A stretch of 64,000 bases of DNA from Rosa chinensis. Its lineage: Eukaryota; Streptophyta; Magnoliopsida; Rosales; Rosaceae. A model generated the notes under the pieces. It worked only from the letters and a program-made list of their open reading frames with translations. It was not told the origin of the DNA and did no database searches. Positions 21,428 through 35,525 of this stretch are shown here, piece after piece; within the stretch, counting starts at the first letter, position 1; the number at the start of each line of letters is the position of its first letter. The position numbers were made by a program, and so were the translations under genes. Location: NCBI RefSeq assembly GCF_002994745.2, contig NW_024387553.1, positions 81,206 to 145,205 on the forward strand, written 5' to 3'.

Positions 21428-23391
21428 TAGCTTTTGCTAGTCCCTTAGCAAAATCAAACTAAGACACACACTAAGACTCAACGAAAATTTAAAGACTTGA
21501 CAAAAACAATGACTCTATTGCCCTTCAACTATTTGTCTCAGCAATCTCTTACTTTCATAACACCAAGATTAGCACTTAACCAAAATTCAATGTTAGGCAT
21601 TCGAGAGTTAATTAAAACACATAACTTACATATACACAAGTAGGACTTGGTTGAAACAATGGTGATGGTTTCTGTTAAGCATGTTTCAAACAAGTATGAT
21701 TCAACTTCTCACAAGTTATATCCATTCTTTCTTCTCTCAGATCATGGCAATGCTTAAAAGCTTATACACTCAAGTATATGTGAAAGATAGCAAGTATATC
21801 ACATAATTCAAGAAACGAAAGCACATGTATAATTTTCTTTAAAGATCTCATGAAGGACACCAACTACTTGCACAGATGGACCCAAGCCATAAGTTCAACT
21901 CTTGTAACTCATCTCCACATCAAGGGCTGTCCCATCTTAAGGATCAAGAAGGTCTTTTCAAGGGTTGTAATGGGTTAAGGCTCAAGGTTTTAAGAAATGA
22001 AGGGTAAGGATTTATCAAAGTGTCCTAAAAACCTAGCAGAGCACATGTAAATGTAGAGACCACAAGAAATCCACCAATGCATTGCAAAAACGTCACTTCC
22101 CCTAGAGGTAACATAAAAGGGGCCTAGTGTCTTCATGTTGGGCCCAATCTTCATTGTAAACTTCCCCTGAACTATAGTGAATGGACAAAGGTCAAATTTT
22201 TCTTTAATAGGCCTTCATTTCCAAGTAAACTCCAAAATCACTAAGTATGGGGGACTAAAATCCATAAATATTTCTTTCTTTTCTTTTCTAGCCGTACATT
22301 TTTTTTTTTTTTCTTTTCATTTTTCACGGCTTTCACATATTTTTTTCTTTATGGACAAGTCTACCCCCACACTTGAACTTTAACCTCTTCTCAATTTCCA
22401 TCCTTAGCACCAAACCCATGTAGTATGTCTCAAAAGATAGCTCCACTAAGTTCTTAGAACAAAGGGTAGGGTTGTTACTATACTAAGCTTCATGGTTAAG
22501 GATTTTAGGGTGATGAACGAAAAGGCTTAATGTAGGCTCAAAGGGGCTTGTCTAGGGGGTCCCACGACGGGCACAAATGGGGACACAGGTTTATTTGGCA
22601 ATGGTGGTAATTCCTAAGATGCCTCTATCCCTTCCAGAATCAGGGCCATGTATTGACAAACGTCTCAACAAGCACAAGAGTGAATTCTAGCATTCTCTAG
22701 TCCATCAAACTTAATCTATGGCAAGCAATCAATCAAATGAAGAATAATGAGATCATCAAAATATCGCCAAGAAAATAAGAATATATTTTTCATTTCACTC
22801 CAAGAAAAAGGGACATGGCTCAATTATCTCACATGGGCTTATATGAATCAAAACTCATCCTAACATGCTCATATTCTGTACCAAAGTTTTCGAATCCATA
22901 TCCACTACAAGGCACACATTTTTCATATATCTCAATTAACCAAAGAATACCATGTTTAAAAATCATCTCAATCTTGTGATCCTCTTTTAGTCATGATTTT
23001 AGAGATATAGAATCATCCTAGACAGTTGAAAGGGCATCCTAAGACTCAAAACAAAAACAAAAGCAACGAAAAATTTTTAAATTTTTGACATTTTTCAATT
23101 TTTTTTGTATTTTTCAATATATGACTCAAGATAAAAGTGTAAATCCCTTCCCCCACACTTAAATATTGCATTGTCCTCAATGTAATCAATAAAAAGCATG
23201 CAATGGAACACTTAAGCATATAGGGAGAAATTTACGAAAATGACTACCAACATAAAGAAAAATTGGAGAAGTAAAAGGGAGAGATAAAACAAATCTGCGT
23301 TGATGACTCCTCCACAGCTACTTCAGAATTGGGTTGCCTCCCAAGCAGCGCTTAATGTTTATAGTCTTTCAGCCTAGACTTGTACCTCCTT
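21414..23391 (-). mobile_element. 3' noncoding region of element D
   Basis: About 2 kb without a convincing ORF. Reversed PPT-like motifs lie at about 22363-22375 (CCCCCACACTTGAAC) and 23151-23162 (CCCCCACACTTAAA). It differs from E in a few substitutions (e.g. around 21985-22075) that are shared by E and G, so D is a distinct copy. Confidence 0.8.
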
Positions 23392-26300
23392 TTAATCCTC
23401 AGGGTTTGGAACATTTTGGAGGGGTACATCCTCCACTTCATGTTCCACAAATGCCTCATAGTAAGGCTTCAAGCGATGGCCATTCACTTTGAACTCGTTG
23501 CTTGTATGTTCACTCTTTATCTGCACAGCTCCATGAGGAAACACATGAGTGATAACAAAAGGTCCAATCCAACGAGAACGAAGCTTACCTGGGAAGAGTT
23601 TGAGACGAGAATGGAAGAGAAGAACTTTTTGACCCACAACAAAAGTCTTTCTTCGAATCATTTTGTCATGGAATGCCTTAGTCTTATCCTTGTAAATTTT
23701 AGCACTTTCAAAGGCATCATTCCTTATCTCCTCTAACTCTTGCAATTGCAACTTCCTATGAAGCCCAGCTGCATCCATATCCATGTTGAACTGCTTCACA
23801 GCCCACCAAGCTTTGTGCTCCAACTCCACAGGTAAATGGCATGGTTTGCCATAGACAATTCGATATGGTGACATACCTATGGGAGTTTTGTATGCAGTTC
23901 TGTAGGCCCACAAAGCATCCTCTAGACGCAAGGACCAGTCCTTCCTGTTGGGGTTCACAGTCTTCTCCAATATCCCCTTAATCTGACGATTAGAGACCTC
24001 AGCCTGCCCACTAGTTTGTGGGTGATAAGGTGTAGAAACCTTATGTGTGACATCATATCTCTTCAAGAGAGCCTCAATCGTCCGATTGCAAAAATGGGAT
24101 CCTCCATCACTAATGAGAACTCTAGGCATTCCAAACCTGCTAAAGATGTTAGACTTGATAAAATCTGCAACAACCTTAGAGTCATTAGTTCTAGTGGCCT
24201 TTGCTTCCACCCATTTGGAAACATAGTCCACTGCAAGTAAGATATAGAGAAACCCAAAAGATGAAGGGAAAGGTCCCATGAAATCTATACCCCAGACATC
24301 AAATATTTCAACAGTTATTATATTGGACAATGGCATTTGATCTCTAGACCTAGATTTCCTGTTCTTTGGCACTTATCACAAGTTAAACAATAGGCATGTG
24401 CATCCCTAAATAATGTTGGCCAATAGAACCCAGACTCTAGCACCTTAAACGCAGTCTTCTTAGACCCAAAGTGTCCCCCACATGCTTTAGAGTGGCAAAA
24501 AGAAAGTATAGCATTATGTTCATGTTCAGGCACACATCTCCTAATCAATTGATCAGAGCAATACTTCCACAAATAAGGTTCATCCCAAACATATTGCTTA
24601 ACAGTTTTCTTAAGCCTATCCCTATGAGCACGTGACATGGTATCAGGAATCTTTCTAGACACAATATAATTCACAATGTCTGCATACCATGGTTCACTTA
24701 CCTGGATTCCAAAGAGTTGTTCATCTGGAAACGTCTCCACCAGAGGGAGACGGTCTTCTGCGTGCACCAAACGACTCAAGTGGTCAGCTACCACGTTCTC
24801 ACTACCCTTCTTGTCCTTGATTTCCACGTCGAATTCTTGCAAGAGTAGGATCCATCTAATAAGCCTTGGTTTCGCCTCCTTCTTGGTCATCAAGTATTTC
24901 AAAGCTGCATGGTCAGTAAAGATGTAACTTTGGTACCAAGTAAGTAAGAGCGAAACTTCTCAAGGGCAAAGACAACTGCAAGGAGCTCTTTCTCTGTGGT
25001 GGAGTAATTCATTTGTGCATCATTGAGAGTCCTTGAGGCGTAGTAGATGGCATAGGGCAGCTTTTCCTTCCTTTGTCCCAAAACGGCTCCAACTGCGTAG
25101 TCAGAGGCATCACACATTAATTCAAAGGGCAAGGACCAGTCTGGAGGTAACATGATGGGGGCAGATGTCAACAACTCCTTAAGCTTGTCAAAAGCTTCTT
25201 GACACTCCTTGTCAAAGTGGAAGGGCACATCCTTCTGGAGTAGTTGACATAAGGGTCTCGAAATCTGAGAGAAGTCCTTGATGAACCTCCTGTAAAAACC
25301 TGCATGACCAAGGAAAGAACGAATCTCTCTCACAGAAGTGGGAGAGGGTAAGTGACGCACAATATCAACCTTGGCTTTATCAACCTCTATACCCCTAGCA
25401 GAGACAATATGTCCTAGAACTATTCCTTGTTTAACCATAAAATGGCATTTTTCCCAGTTTAAGACAAGGTTAGTTTCCATGCAACGTTTCAGAATTATCT
25501 CCAGATTATTAAGACAATCATCAAAATTCTTTCCAAAAACTGAAAAGTCATCCATGAATACCTCTATGATTTTCTCAATATAATCTGAAAAGATACTTAC
25601 CATACACCTCTGAAAGGTACCTGGAGCGTTGCAAAGTCCGAAAGGCATACGTCTATAGGCAAACGTTCCAAAGGGGCAAGTGAAGGTTGTCTTCTCTTGA
25701 TCTTCATTTGCAATTGCAATCTGGTTGTAACCAGAGTATCCATCCAGGAAGCAGTAGTAGTCATGTCCAGCTAGGCGCTCAAGCATCTGGTCAATGAATG
25801 GCAGAGGAAAGTGGTCTTTCCTTGTGGTTGCGTTGAGCCTCCTATAGTCAATGCATACTCTGTGGCCTGTTACTGTCCTTTGGGGCACCAGTTCGTTATC
25901 AGCATTCTTTACCACAGTGATCCCAGACTTCTTGGGCACGACCTGAACTGGAGAGACCCACTTGGAGTCAGAAATAGGGTAGATTACCCCACAATCAAGG
26001 AGTTTGATAACCTCCTTCTTCACTACTTCCATCATTGGAGGGTTGAGACGACGTTGAGCCTCTCTAGTGGGTTTAGACCCCTCCTCTAGAAGTATCCTGT
26101 GGACGCAAGTTGTAGGGCTGATTCCCTTGATATCCGCCAATGTCCATCCTATGGCGGTCTTGTGTTGCTTCAACATTTCCACCAACTTCTCTTCTTGTGG
26201 AGTTGTTAGTGCAGAGGACACAATCACTGGCAAGGTTTCCTTGTCCCCTAAGTAGACATACTTCAAATGGTCTGGAAGAGGTTTTAGCTCAAGTTCTGGG

Positions 26301-27325
26301 GCCTGGACCACTGAAGGTAAAGTCTTGTTAGTGGATAACTGAATGGACAATGGAGAAACAGACTTACCTATAAAGGGTGATGCCTCAAGGAAGGAGACGT
26401 TTTCAATGATTTTATCCTCACAAGTGTCTTTCAACTTGTCCTCTGAGATGGTGACGCCTTCCTTTGTATAGCCTACCCCACTCTCAAGGGTAGTGACTAG
26501 GGTATCCTCATGCATAACATCAAACATTTTCTGCGCAAGTTCATCCAAAATGTCAGCAGAAAAACAATCATTAACCTCTAGGGGATACCTCATGGCTTCA
26601 AAGATGTTAAAGCCAATAATGTCACCATCGAACTCCATTGTAAGAGAGCCTTCATACACATCAATCTTCGTCCTAGCTGTCCTTAAGAAAGGACGTCCCA
26701 AAAGCAATGGAGTGGAACTTACAGGGGAGTCCTCCATTTCCAATACATAAAAATCAGCTGGGAAGATAAGATGGTTAACCTGTACAAGCACATCCTCCAA
26801 CAAACCTCTAGGGTATGCATTGGATCTGTCAGCTAACTGAATGATAACATTGTCAGATTTAAGTTCCCCTAGACCTAGGGTTTCATAAACAGAGTAGGGC
26901 ATAACATTAACAGATGCACCTAGGTCTAGCATGGCATTCTTAAATCTAGAGTTACCAATAGTACAAGGAATGGTAAAGCTTCCAGGATCCTTACACTTTG
27001 GAGGGATCTTCCTCTGAATTAGGGCAGAGACATTCTCACTTACCTTTACCACCTCCTTTTCACGGTTTACTCTCCTAGTAGTGCAAAGCTCTTTGAGGAA
27101 CTTGGCATACTTAGGGACTTGCTTGATGGCCTCTAGGAGGGGTAGGTTTACTTGCACCTTCTTGAAAGTTTCCAAGATAGCTTGGTCACTTTCATCCTTC
27201 TTAGATTGGGCAAACCTGCGTGGGAAGGGCATGCAAGAAGAAGAAGGGTTAGCAATAACCGAATTTGATAAGTTAGAATTATTACCTTTGCTTTGTATTT
27301 TCGTTGGTTTTGCCTTAGTTGACAC
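23392..27325 (-). pseudogene. pol pseudogene of element D (protease-RT-RNase H-integrase), chimeric 5' end
   Basis: Three overlapping minus-strand frames together carry protease (DLGAS), RT (FMDDF), RNase H (MCDASDY), integrase zinc finger, DDE core and GPF: 24899-27325, 24318-24902 and 23392-24372. Two single-base deletions relative to element E separate them: near 24920 (AGATGTAAC versus AGATGGTAAC) and near 24350 (CTAGACCTAG versus CTAGGACCTAG). The first frame's opening residues (MSTKAKPTKIQSK) come from antisense LTR sequence at 27289-27325, joined to the PFPRRF side of gag-protease. The gag capsid and knuckle are absent. The two indels could be consensus errors, but the chimeric start is structural. 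Confidence 0.85.
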
Positions 27326-27772
27326 ATATGTATGAACAAGTATTGTTTTCTGAAATTTTATGATGAATTGTTAATTTTCAGATTCATATATTGCGATTTA
27401 TGGTTGCTTTTGTGTGAGTGTTTGATTAAATTTGCATGATAGAAATCTTTTGTATGATTATCTTGAATGGTTCGAAACATTTAGGGTTCTTATGTGATTG
27501 TTGCTACGAATTTGAGAACATGAATCAACTTTTTGGTTTTGTGTTCTTGAATCGATAAGTAGTAAAGGTTTTGTACAAAAACCGAATTTAATCAAAGAAG
27601 ATTGCAATTAGGTGGACTTTTTCATACTAAGTTGCACATTTGAGTTGATAGCCTTTCTAGGTGTTTATTGCGTTAAACATGACATGATTGACTAGCTTTC
27701 TAGGGCTTGATTGCATGTTTGATAGAATTAATCTAGGTGCTTTCGCTTAGGTTAATTAGCATTGAAAGTAAT
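27282..27772 (+). repeat. internal LTR fragment, plus orientation
   Basis: It corresponds to the reverse complement of about 19453-19945 in LTR D (from CTTTGTATTTTCG to CATTGAAAGTAA). It lacks LTR ends and lies between the D coding region and LTR E. It covers most of the segment that LTR E lacks, but in the opposite orientation. Confidence 0.85.
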
Positions 27773-29655
27773 TGATGTCGCTTTTATCGAGCGACCAATT
27801 TAACCCTGAAATGTCATTAGTAGTACGTAATAAATAGGGATCGTTCTATTCCGGGGATTGAGGGTACACCTGTCATTGTCAAACAATTAAACAATTAAAA
27901 TTAAAACAAAGTATAATATTTACAAAATATAGACATATTTACGAAAAGGGGGGAGTTTTTGGTTTTTTGTTTTAATTTCCGAAAATAAAATCTAAGTTAC
28001 CTAAATAATTAAAATGCAAAAACATAAAAATACAAATGGAATGCAAGAACAAAGATCAAAGTCGAAACTCATGATTAAAATTAATTCAAGTTCATCATTA
28101 AAATTTCAGAAAACAATACTTGTTCATACATATGTGTCAACTAAGGCAAAACCAACGAAAATACAAAGCAAAGGTACAAGGAGAATCGGATTACACCGTG
28201 ATGGAGATGAGATGAATGAAGTGATGATGTGGTCTCTTGAATTTCGAAAGCAATCTTCAAGGTGGAGGGTGGATGGTGTGCACGGCTTGTCTTCTTCTTC
28301 CTTGGCCTTGCTTGCACTTCGTGGTTGCCCTAGAGGATGGAGAAGAACACGGCTAGGCTAGAGAGATTTCTGAATTATTTTCTCAAAGTATAAACGCAAA
28401 AGTGTGGAAATTCGGAACCCTTGACGTTGAGAGAAGAGAGGAATATATAGGGGACGGCTTCTAGGTCTTCAATCCGTCCACAACCCTAGCAAAGCTCACG
28501 GCAATCTCTTGCTTCCTCCACATAATTTTCTCCAATGATTTCGTGCCACATAAGCCCTATGAGGTGGTGCAACCAATCACAAAATTCCAATATAAATTCC
28601 CTAAATAATCTTGCCGAAATATAAAGAGATATTTTCTGATTTCCTTCACCAATTTCGGCAACAATATACTTAGAGAATAAAGGGGGACGAACCTAGACTC
28701 CTTTGAGAGCTTTTTGTGTTCAACACATATTCTCTTTCCTTTAAAAGCTCCCTAAGAAATCTCCACGAAATCTCTTTATTTTTTCTGATTTTTCCTCACG
28801 GCAAAACCCTTGTTTTTCTCTTCATTATCTTTTGCCGAATTCCCTAGGGTTTGCACGGCATCCCCTTGTTTTCCTCTTGGCTTGGACGGCTAGGTCTTCT
28901 AGGGTTTTATCTCTTGATTTATTTCCATAAAAATAACCCTAGAAAATCTCCATAGAAAATCTTCTTTATTTTCTGATTTTTGGACGCCTCTTCCTTGTTT
29001 CTCTCATGCAATTTCACGGCAAACATATCTTAAGGGTTAGGGTTTGCGTCACAAACCCTAATGTCATGGGCTTTGATGGGCCTTTATCCAAATTGCCGAA
29101 AATCCAAAGAGTTCTTGGGCCTCGTTGCTTTATCTTCAAGCCTTCTCATTTTCCAACGCAAAACACAATATTTTTCCATTTCTTTTTCATGGTTGCGTTG
29201 GAAACTTGCTAGGGAAGCCTTCCTCCATTTTGTAGGATTTCCTGGTTGGACTAGGAAAGCTTGTTTCTTCATTTCTGCTCAAATGTGTGGGCCATTTTCT
29301 CTCATGTTCGTTCGTCTTGATGTTCGCAAGCTCCTCTTTCCATTCGTGCGTTCATTTCCACTTTCTAGCTCGGAGGTCCTGAAAATAGAAACTATACTTA
29401 AAATAGAAACTTTCTAAAAAATGAAAATAGAAACTTACTAAAAATGAAAAATAGAAACTTTCCAGAAATGAGAAATGAAAAATGAGAAATGAGAAATGAG
29501 AAATGAAAAATGAAGACAAAAATGGAAACTTTCTACAATAAGGAACTTTCCCAATCAAAGAATGGAAACTTTCCCAAACAGGGATTTTTCAAGGAAATGG
29601 CGCAGAAAAGTGTAGGGAAATGCAGTTAAAACGTCGCATTAAAATGCTCCTATCA
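27773..29655 (-). repeat. LTR E (1883 bp, minus strand, internal deletion)
   Basis: It reads TGATGTCGC...CTCCTATCA, followed by the reversed PPT. It is near-identical to D except for a deletion of about 480 bp near 28095, between TTCATCAT direct repeats (D coordinates about 19394-19874). Its left flank AAT matches the spacer next to a PBS, so it may be a shared LTR in a tandem LTR-internal-LTR-internal-LTR array. Confidence 0.9.
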
Positions 29656-31632
29656 AATTCCCCCACACTTAGCTTTTGCTAGTCCCTTAGCAAAATCAAA
29701 CTAAGACACACACTAAGACTCAACGAAAATTTAAAGACTTGACAAAAACAATGACTCTATTGCCCTTCAACTATTTGTCTCAGCAATCTCTTACTTTCAT
29801 AACACCAAGATTAGCACTTAACCAAAATTCAATGTTAGGCATTCGAGAGTTAATTAAAACACATAACTTACATATACACAAGTAGGACTTGGTTGAAACA
29901 ATGGTGATGGTTTCTGTTAAGCATGTTTCAAACAAGTATGATTCAACTCCTCACAAGTTATATCCACTCTTTCTTCTCTCAGATCATGGCAATGCTTTAA
30001 AGCTTATACACTCAAGTATATGTGAAAGATAGCAAGTATATCACATAATTCAAGAAACGAAAGCACATGTATAATTTTCTTTAAAGATCTCATGAAGGAC
30101 ACCAACTACTTGCACAGATGGACCCAAGCCATAAGTTCAACTCTTGTAACTCATCTCCACATCAAGGGCTGTCCCATCTTAAGGATCAAGAAGGTCTTTT
30201 CAAGGGTTGTAATGGGGCTAGGGCTTAAGGTTTAAGGAAATGAAAGGTAAGGATTTATCAAAGTGTCCTAAAAACCTAGCAGAGCATATGTAGATGTAGA
30301 GACCTCAAGAAATCCACCAAGGTATTGCAAAAACGTCACTTCCCCTAGAGGTAACATAAAAGGGGCCTAGTGTCTTCATGTTGGGCCCAATCTTCATTGT
30401 AAACTTCCCCTGAACTATAGTGAATGGACAAAGGTCAAATTTTTCTTTAATAGGCCTTCATTTCCAAGTAAACTCCAAAATCACTAAGTATGGGGGACTA
30501 AAATCCATAAATATTTCTTTCTTTTCTTTTCTAGCCGTACATTTTTTCTTTTCTTTTCATTTTTCACGGCTTTCACATATTTTTTTCTTTATGGACAAGT
30601 CTACCCCCACACTTGAACTTTAACCTCTTCTCAATTTCCATCCTTAGCACCAAACCCATGTAGTATGTCTCAAAAGATAGCTCCACTAAGTTCTTAGAAC
30701 AAAGGGTAGGGTTGTTACTATACTAAGCTTCATGGTTAAGGATTTTAGGGTGATGAACGAAAAGGCTTAATGTAGGCTCAAAGGGGCTTATCTAGGGGGG
30801 TCCCACGACGGGCACAAATGGGGACACAGGTTTATTTGGCAATGGTGGTAATTCCTAAGATGCCTCTATCCCTTCCAGAATCAGGGCCATGTATTGACAA
30901 ACGTCTCAACAAGCACAAGAGTGAATTCTAGCATTCTCTAGTCCATCAAACTTAATCTATGGCAAGCAATCAATCAAATGAAGAATAATGAGATCATCAA
31001 AATATCGCCAAGAAAATAAGAATATATTTTTCATTTCACTCCAAGAAAAAGGGACATGGCTCAATTATCTCACATGGGCTTATATGAATCAAAACTCATC
31101 CTAACATGCTCATATTCTGTACCAAAGTTTTCGAATCCATATCCACTACAAGGCACACATTTTTCATATATCTCAATTAACCAAAGAATACCATGTTTAA
31201 AAATCATCTCAATCTTGTGATCCTCTTTTAGTCATGATTTTAGAGATATAGAATCATCCTAGACAGTTGAAAGGGCATCCTAAGACTCAAAACAAAAACA
31301 AAAGCAACGAAAATTTTTTAAATTTTTGACATTTTTCAATTTTTTTGTATTTTTCAATATATGACTCAAGATAAAAGTGTAAATCCCTTCCCCCACACTT
31401 AAATATTGCATTGTCCTCAATGTAATCAATAAAAAGTATGCAATAAAACACTTAAGCATATAGGGATGAAATTTACGAAAATGACTACCAAAATAAAGAA
31501 AAATTGGAGAAGTAAAAGGGAGAGATAAAACAAATCTGCGTTGATGACTCCTCCACAGCTACTTCAGAATTGGGTTGCCTCCCAAGCAGCGCTTAATGTT
31601 TATAGTCTTTCAGCCTAGACTTGTACCTCCTT
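29656..31632 (-). mobile_element. 3' noncoding region of element E
   Basis: No credible ORF. Reversed PPT-like motifs: next to the LTR (29656-29669), 30602-30616 and about 31390-31402. It matches the G copy (41990-43949) at the sites where D differs. Confidence 0.8.
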
Positions 31633-34600
31633 TTAATCCTCAGGGTTTGGAACATTTTGGAGGGGTACATCCTCCACTTCATGTTCCACAAATGCCTCAT
31701 AGTAAGGCTTCAAGCGATGGCCATTCACTTTGAACTCGTTGCTTGTATGTTCACTCTTTATCTGCACAGCTCCATGAGGAAACACATGAGTGATAACAAA
31801 AGGTCCAATCCAACGAGAACGAAGCTTACCTGGGAAGAGTTTGAGACGAGAATGGAAGAGAAGAACTTTTTGACCCACAACAAAAGTCTTTCTTCGAATC
31901 ATTTTGTCATGGAATGCCTTAGTCTTATCCTTGTAAATTTTAGCACTTTCAAAGGCATCATTCCTTATCTCCTCTAACTCTTGCAATTGCAACTTCCTAT
32001 GAAGCCCAGCTGCATCCATATCCATGTTGAACTGCTTCACAGCCCACCAAGCTTTGTGCTCCAACTCCACAGGTAAATGGCATGGTTTGCCATAGACAAT
32101 TCGATATGGTGACATACCTATGGGAGTTTTGTATGCAGTTCTGTAGGCCCACAAAGCATCCTCTAGACGCAAGGACCAGTCCTTCCTGTTGGGGTTCACA
32201 GTCTTCTCCAATATCCCCTTAATCTGACGATTAGAGACCTCAGCCTGCCCACTAGTTTGTGGGTGATAAGGTGTAGAAACCTTATGTGTGACATCATATC
32301 TCTTCAAGAGAGCCTCAATCGTCCGATTGCAAAAATGGGATCCTCCATCACTAATGAGAACTCTAGGCATTCCAAACCTGCTAAAGATGTTAGACTTGAT
32401 AAAATCTGCAACAACCTTAGAGTCATTAGTTCTAGTGGCCTTTGCTTCCACCCATTTGGAAACATAGTCCACTGCAAGTAAGATATAGAGAAACCCAAAA
32501 GATGAAGGGAAAGGTCCCATGAAATCTATACCCCAGACATCAAATATTTCAACAGTTATTATATTGGACAATGGCATTTGATCTCTAGGACCTAGATTTC
32601 CTGTTCTTTGGCACTTATCACAAGTTAAACAATAGGCATGTGCATCCCTAAATAATGTTGGCCAATAGAACCCAGACTCTAGCACCTTAAACGCAGTCTT
32701 CTTAGACCCAAAGTGTCCCCCACATGCTTTAGAGTGGCAAAAAGAAAGTATAGCATTATGTTCATGTTCAGGCACACATCTCCTAATCAATTGATCAGAG
32801 CAATACTTCCACAAATAAGGTTCATCCCAAACATATTGCTTAACAGTTTTCTTAAGCCTATCCCTATGAGCACGTGACATGGTATCAGGAATCTTTCTAG
32901 ACACAATATAATTCACAATGTCTGCATACCATGGTTCACTTACCTGGATTCCAAAGAGTTGTTCATCTGGAAACGTCTCCACCAGAGGGAGACGGTCTTC
33001 TGCGTGCACCAAACGACTCAAGTGGTCAGCTACCACGTTCTCACTACCCTTCTTGTCCTTGATTTCCACGTCGAATTCTTGCAAGAGTAGGATCCATCTA
33101 ATAAGCCTTGGTTTCGCCTCCTTCTTGGTCATCAAGTATTTCAAAGCTGCATGGTCAGTAAAGATGGTAACTTTGGTACCAAGTAAGTAAGAGCGAAACT
33201 TCTCAAGGGCAAAGACAACTGCAAGGAGCTCTTTCTCTGTGGTGGAGTAATTCATTTGTGCATCATTGAGAGTCCTTGAGGCGTAGTAGATGGCATAGGG
33301 CAGCTTTTCCTTCCTTTGTCCCAAAACGGCTCCAACTGCGTAGTCAGAGGCATCACACATTAATTCAAAGGGCAAGGACCAGTCTGGAGGTAACATGATG
33401 GGGGCAGATGTCAACAACTCCTTAAGCTTGTCAAAAGCTTCTTGACACTCCTTGTCAAAGTGGAAGGGCACATCCTTCTGGAGTAGTTGACATAAGGGTC
33501 TCGAAATCTGAGAGAAGTCCTTGATGAACCTCCTGTAAAAACCTGCATGACCAAGGAAAGAACGAATCTCTCTCACAGAAGTGGGAGAGGGTAAGTGACG
33601 CACAATATCAACCTTGGCTTTATCAACCTCTATACCCCTAGCAGAGACAATATGTCCTAGAACTATTCCTTGTTTAACCATAAAATGGCATTTTTCCCAG
33701 TTTAAGACAAGGTTAGTTTCCATGCAACGTTTCAGAATTATCTCCAGATTATTAAGACAATCATCAAAATTCTTTCCAAAAACTGAAAAGTCATCCATGA
33801 ATACCTCTATGATTTTCTCAATATAATCTGAAAAGATACTTACCATACACCTCTGAAAGGTACCTGGAGCGTTGCAAAGTCCGAAAGGCATACGTCTATA
33901 GGCAAACGTTCCAAAGGGGCAAGTGAAGGTTGTCTTCTCTTGATCTTCATTTGCAATTGCAATCTGGTTGTAACCAGAGTATCCATCCAGGAAGCAGTAG
34001 TAGTCATGTCCAGCTAGGCGCTCAAGCATCTGGTCAATGAATGGCAGAGGAAAGTGGTCTTTCCTTGTGGTTGCGTTGAGCCTCCTATAGTCAATGCATA
34101 CTCTGTGGCCTGTTACTGTCCTTTGGGGCACCAGTTCGTTATCAGCATTCTTTACCACAGTGATCCCAGACTTCTTGGGCACGACCTGAACTGGAGAGAC
34201 CCACTTGGAGTCAGAAATAGGGTAGATTACCCCACAATCAAGGAGTTTGATAACCTCCTTCTTCACTACTTCCATCATTGGAGGGTTGAGACGACGTTGA
34301 GCCTCTCTAGTGGGTTTAGACCCCTCCTCTAGAAGTATCCTGTGGACGCAAGTTGTAGGGCTGATTCCCTTGATATCCGCCAATGTCCATCCTATGGCGG
34401 TCTTGTGTTGCTTCAACATTTCCACCAACTTCTCTTCTTGTGGAGTTGTTAGTGCAGAGGACACAATCACTGGCAAGGTTTCCTTGTCCCCTAAGTAGAC
34501 ATACTTCAAATGGTCTGGAAGAGGTTTTAGCTCAAGTTCTGGGGCCTGGACCACTGAAGGTAAAGTCTTGTTAGTGGATAACTGAATGGACAATGGAGAA

Positions 34601-35525
34601 ACAGACTTACCTATAAAGGGTGATGCCTCAAGGAAGGAGACGTTTTCAATGATTTTATCCTCACAAGTGTCTTTCAACTTGTCCTCTGAGATGGTGACGC
34701 CTTCCTTTGTATAGCCTACCCCACTCTCAAGGGTAGTGACTAGGGTATCCTCATGCATAACATCAAACATTTTCTGCGCAAGTTCATCCAAAATGTCAGC
34801 AGAAAAACAATCATTAACCTCTAGGGGATACCTCATGGCTTCAAAGATGTTAAAGCCAATAATGTCACCATCGAACTCCATTGTAAGAGAGCCTTCATAC
34901 ACATCAATCTTCGTCCTAGCTGTCCTTAAGAAAGGACGTCCCAAAAGCAATGGAGTGGAACTTACAGGGGAGTCCTCCATTTCCAATACATAAAAATCAG
35001 CTGGGAAGATAAGATGGTTAACCTGTACAAGCACATCCTCCAACAAACCTCTAGGGTATGCATTGGATCTGTCAGCTAACTGAATGATAACATTGTCAGA
35101 TTAAGTTCCCCTAGACCTAGGGTTTCATAAACAGAGTAGGGCATAACATTAACAGATGCACCTAGGTCTAGCATGGCATTCTTAAATCTAGAGTTACCAA
35201 TAGTACAAGGAATGGTAAAGCTTCCAGGATCCTTACACTTTGGAGGGATCTTCCTCTGAATTAGGGCAGAGACATTCTCACTTACCTTTACCACCTCCTT
35301 TTCACGGTTTACTCTCCTAGTAGTGCAAAGCTCTTTGAGGAACTTGGCATACTTAGGGACTTGCTTGATGGCCTCTAGGAGGGGTAGGTTTACTTGCACC
35401 TTCTTGAAAGTTTCCAAGATAGCTTGGTCACTTTCATCCTTCTTAGATTGGGCAAACCTGCGTGGGAAGGGCATGCAAGAAGAAGAAGGGTTAGCAATAA
35501 CCGAATTTGATAAGTTAGAATTATT
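31633..35525 (-). pseudogene. pol of element E: long intact frame plus frameshifted protease start
   Basis: Frame 31633-35046 (1137 codons) runs from just after the protease active site to the integrase C-terminus. Counted from 35046: RT FMDDF D418, D419; RNase H MCDASDY; integrase D841, D900, E936 (35 residues between the last two), then GPF and HRLKPYYE. A one-base loss at about 35100 (AGATTAAG versus AGATTTAAG in D) moves the upstream part, with DLGAS and PFPRRF, into 35076-35474. All catalytic residues are visible; only the frameshift and gag damage inactivate it. If the missing T is a consensus error, the pol would be continuous. Confidence 0.88.

Larger units (their letters stand above)
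19059..27288 (-). mobile_element. minus-strand Athila-like element D (3' LTR, 3' region, pol, partial protease side)
   Basis: Reading leftward on the minus strand, the order is protease-side, pol, 3' noncoding region, PPT, LTR D. The 5' portion (most of gag, leader, PBS) is missing: at 27282-27288 the coding sequence joins a plus-oriented LTR piece through the shared ACCTTTG. It is nearly identical to the following element E, with scattered substitutions in the 3' region. Confidence 0.85.

Noticed and set aside
22177..22383. Small ORFs in the 3' noncoding region as a possible env-like gene
   Set aside because: Short, low complexity, not shared as a coding frame between subfamilies, with no signal peptide plus transmembrane architecture.
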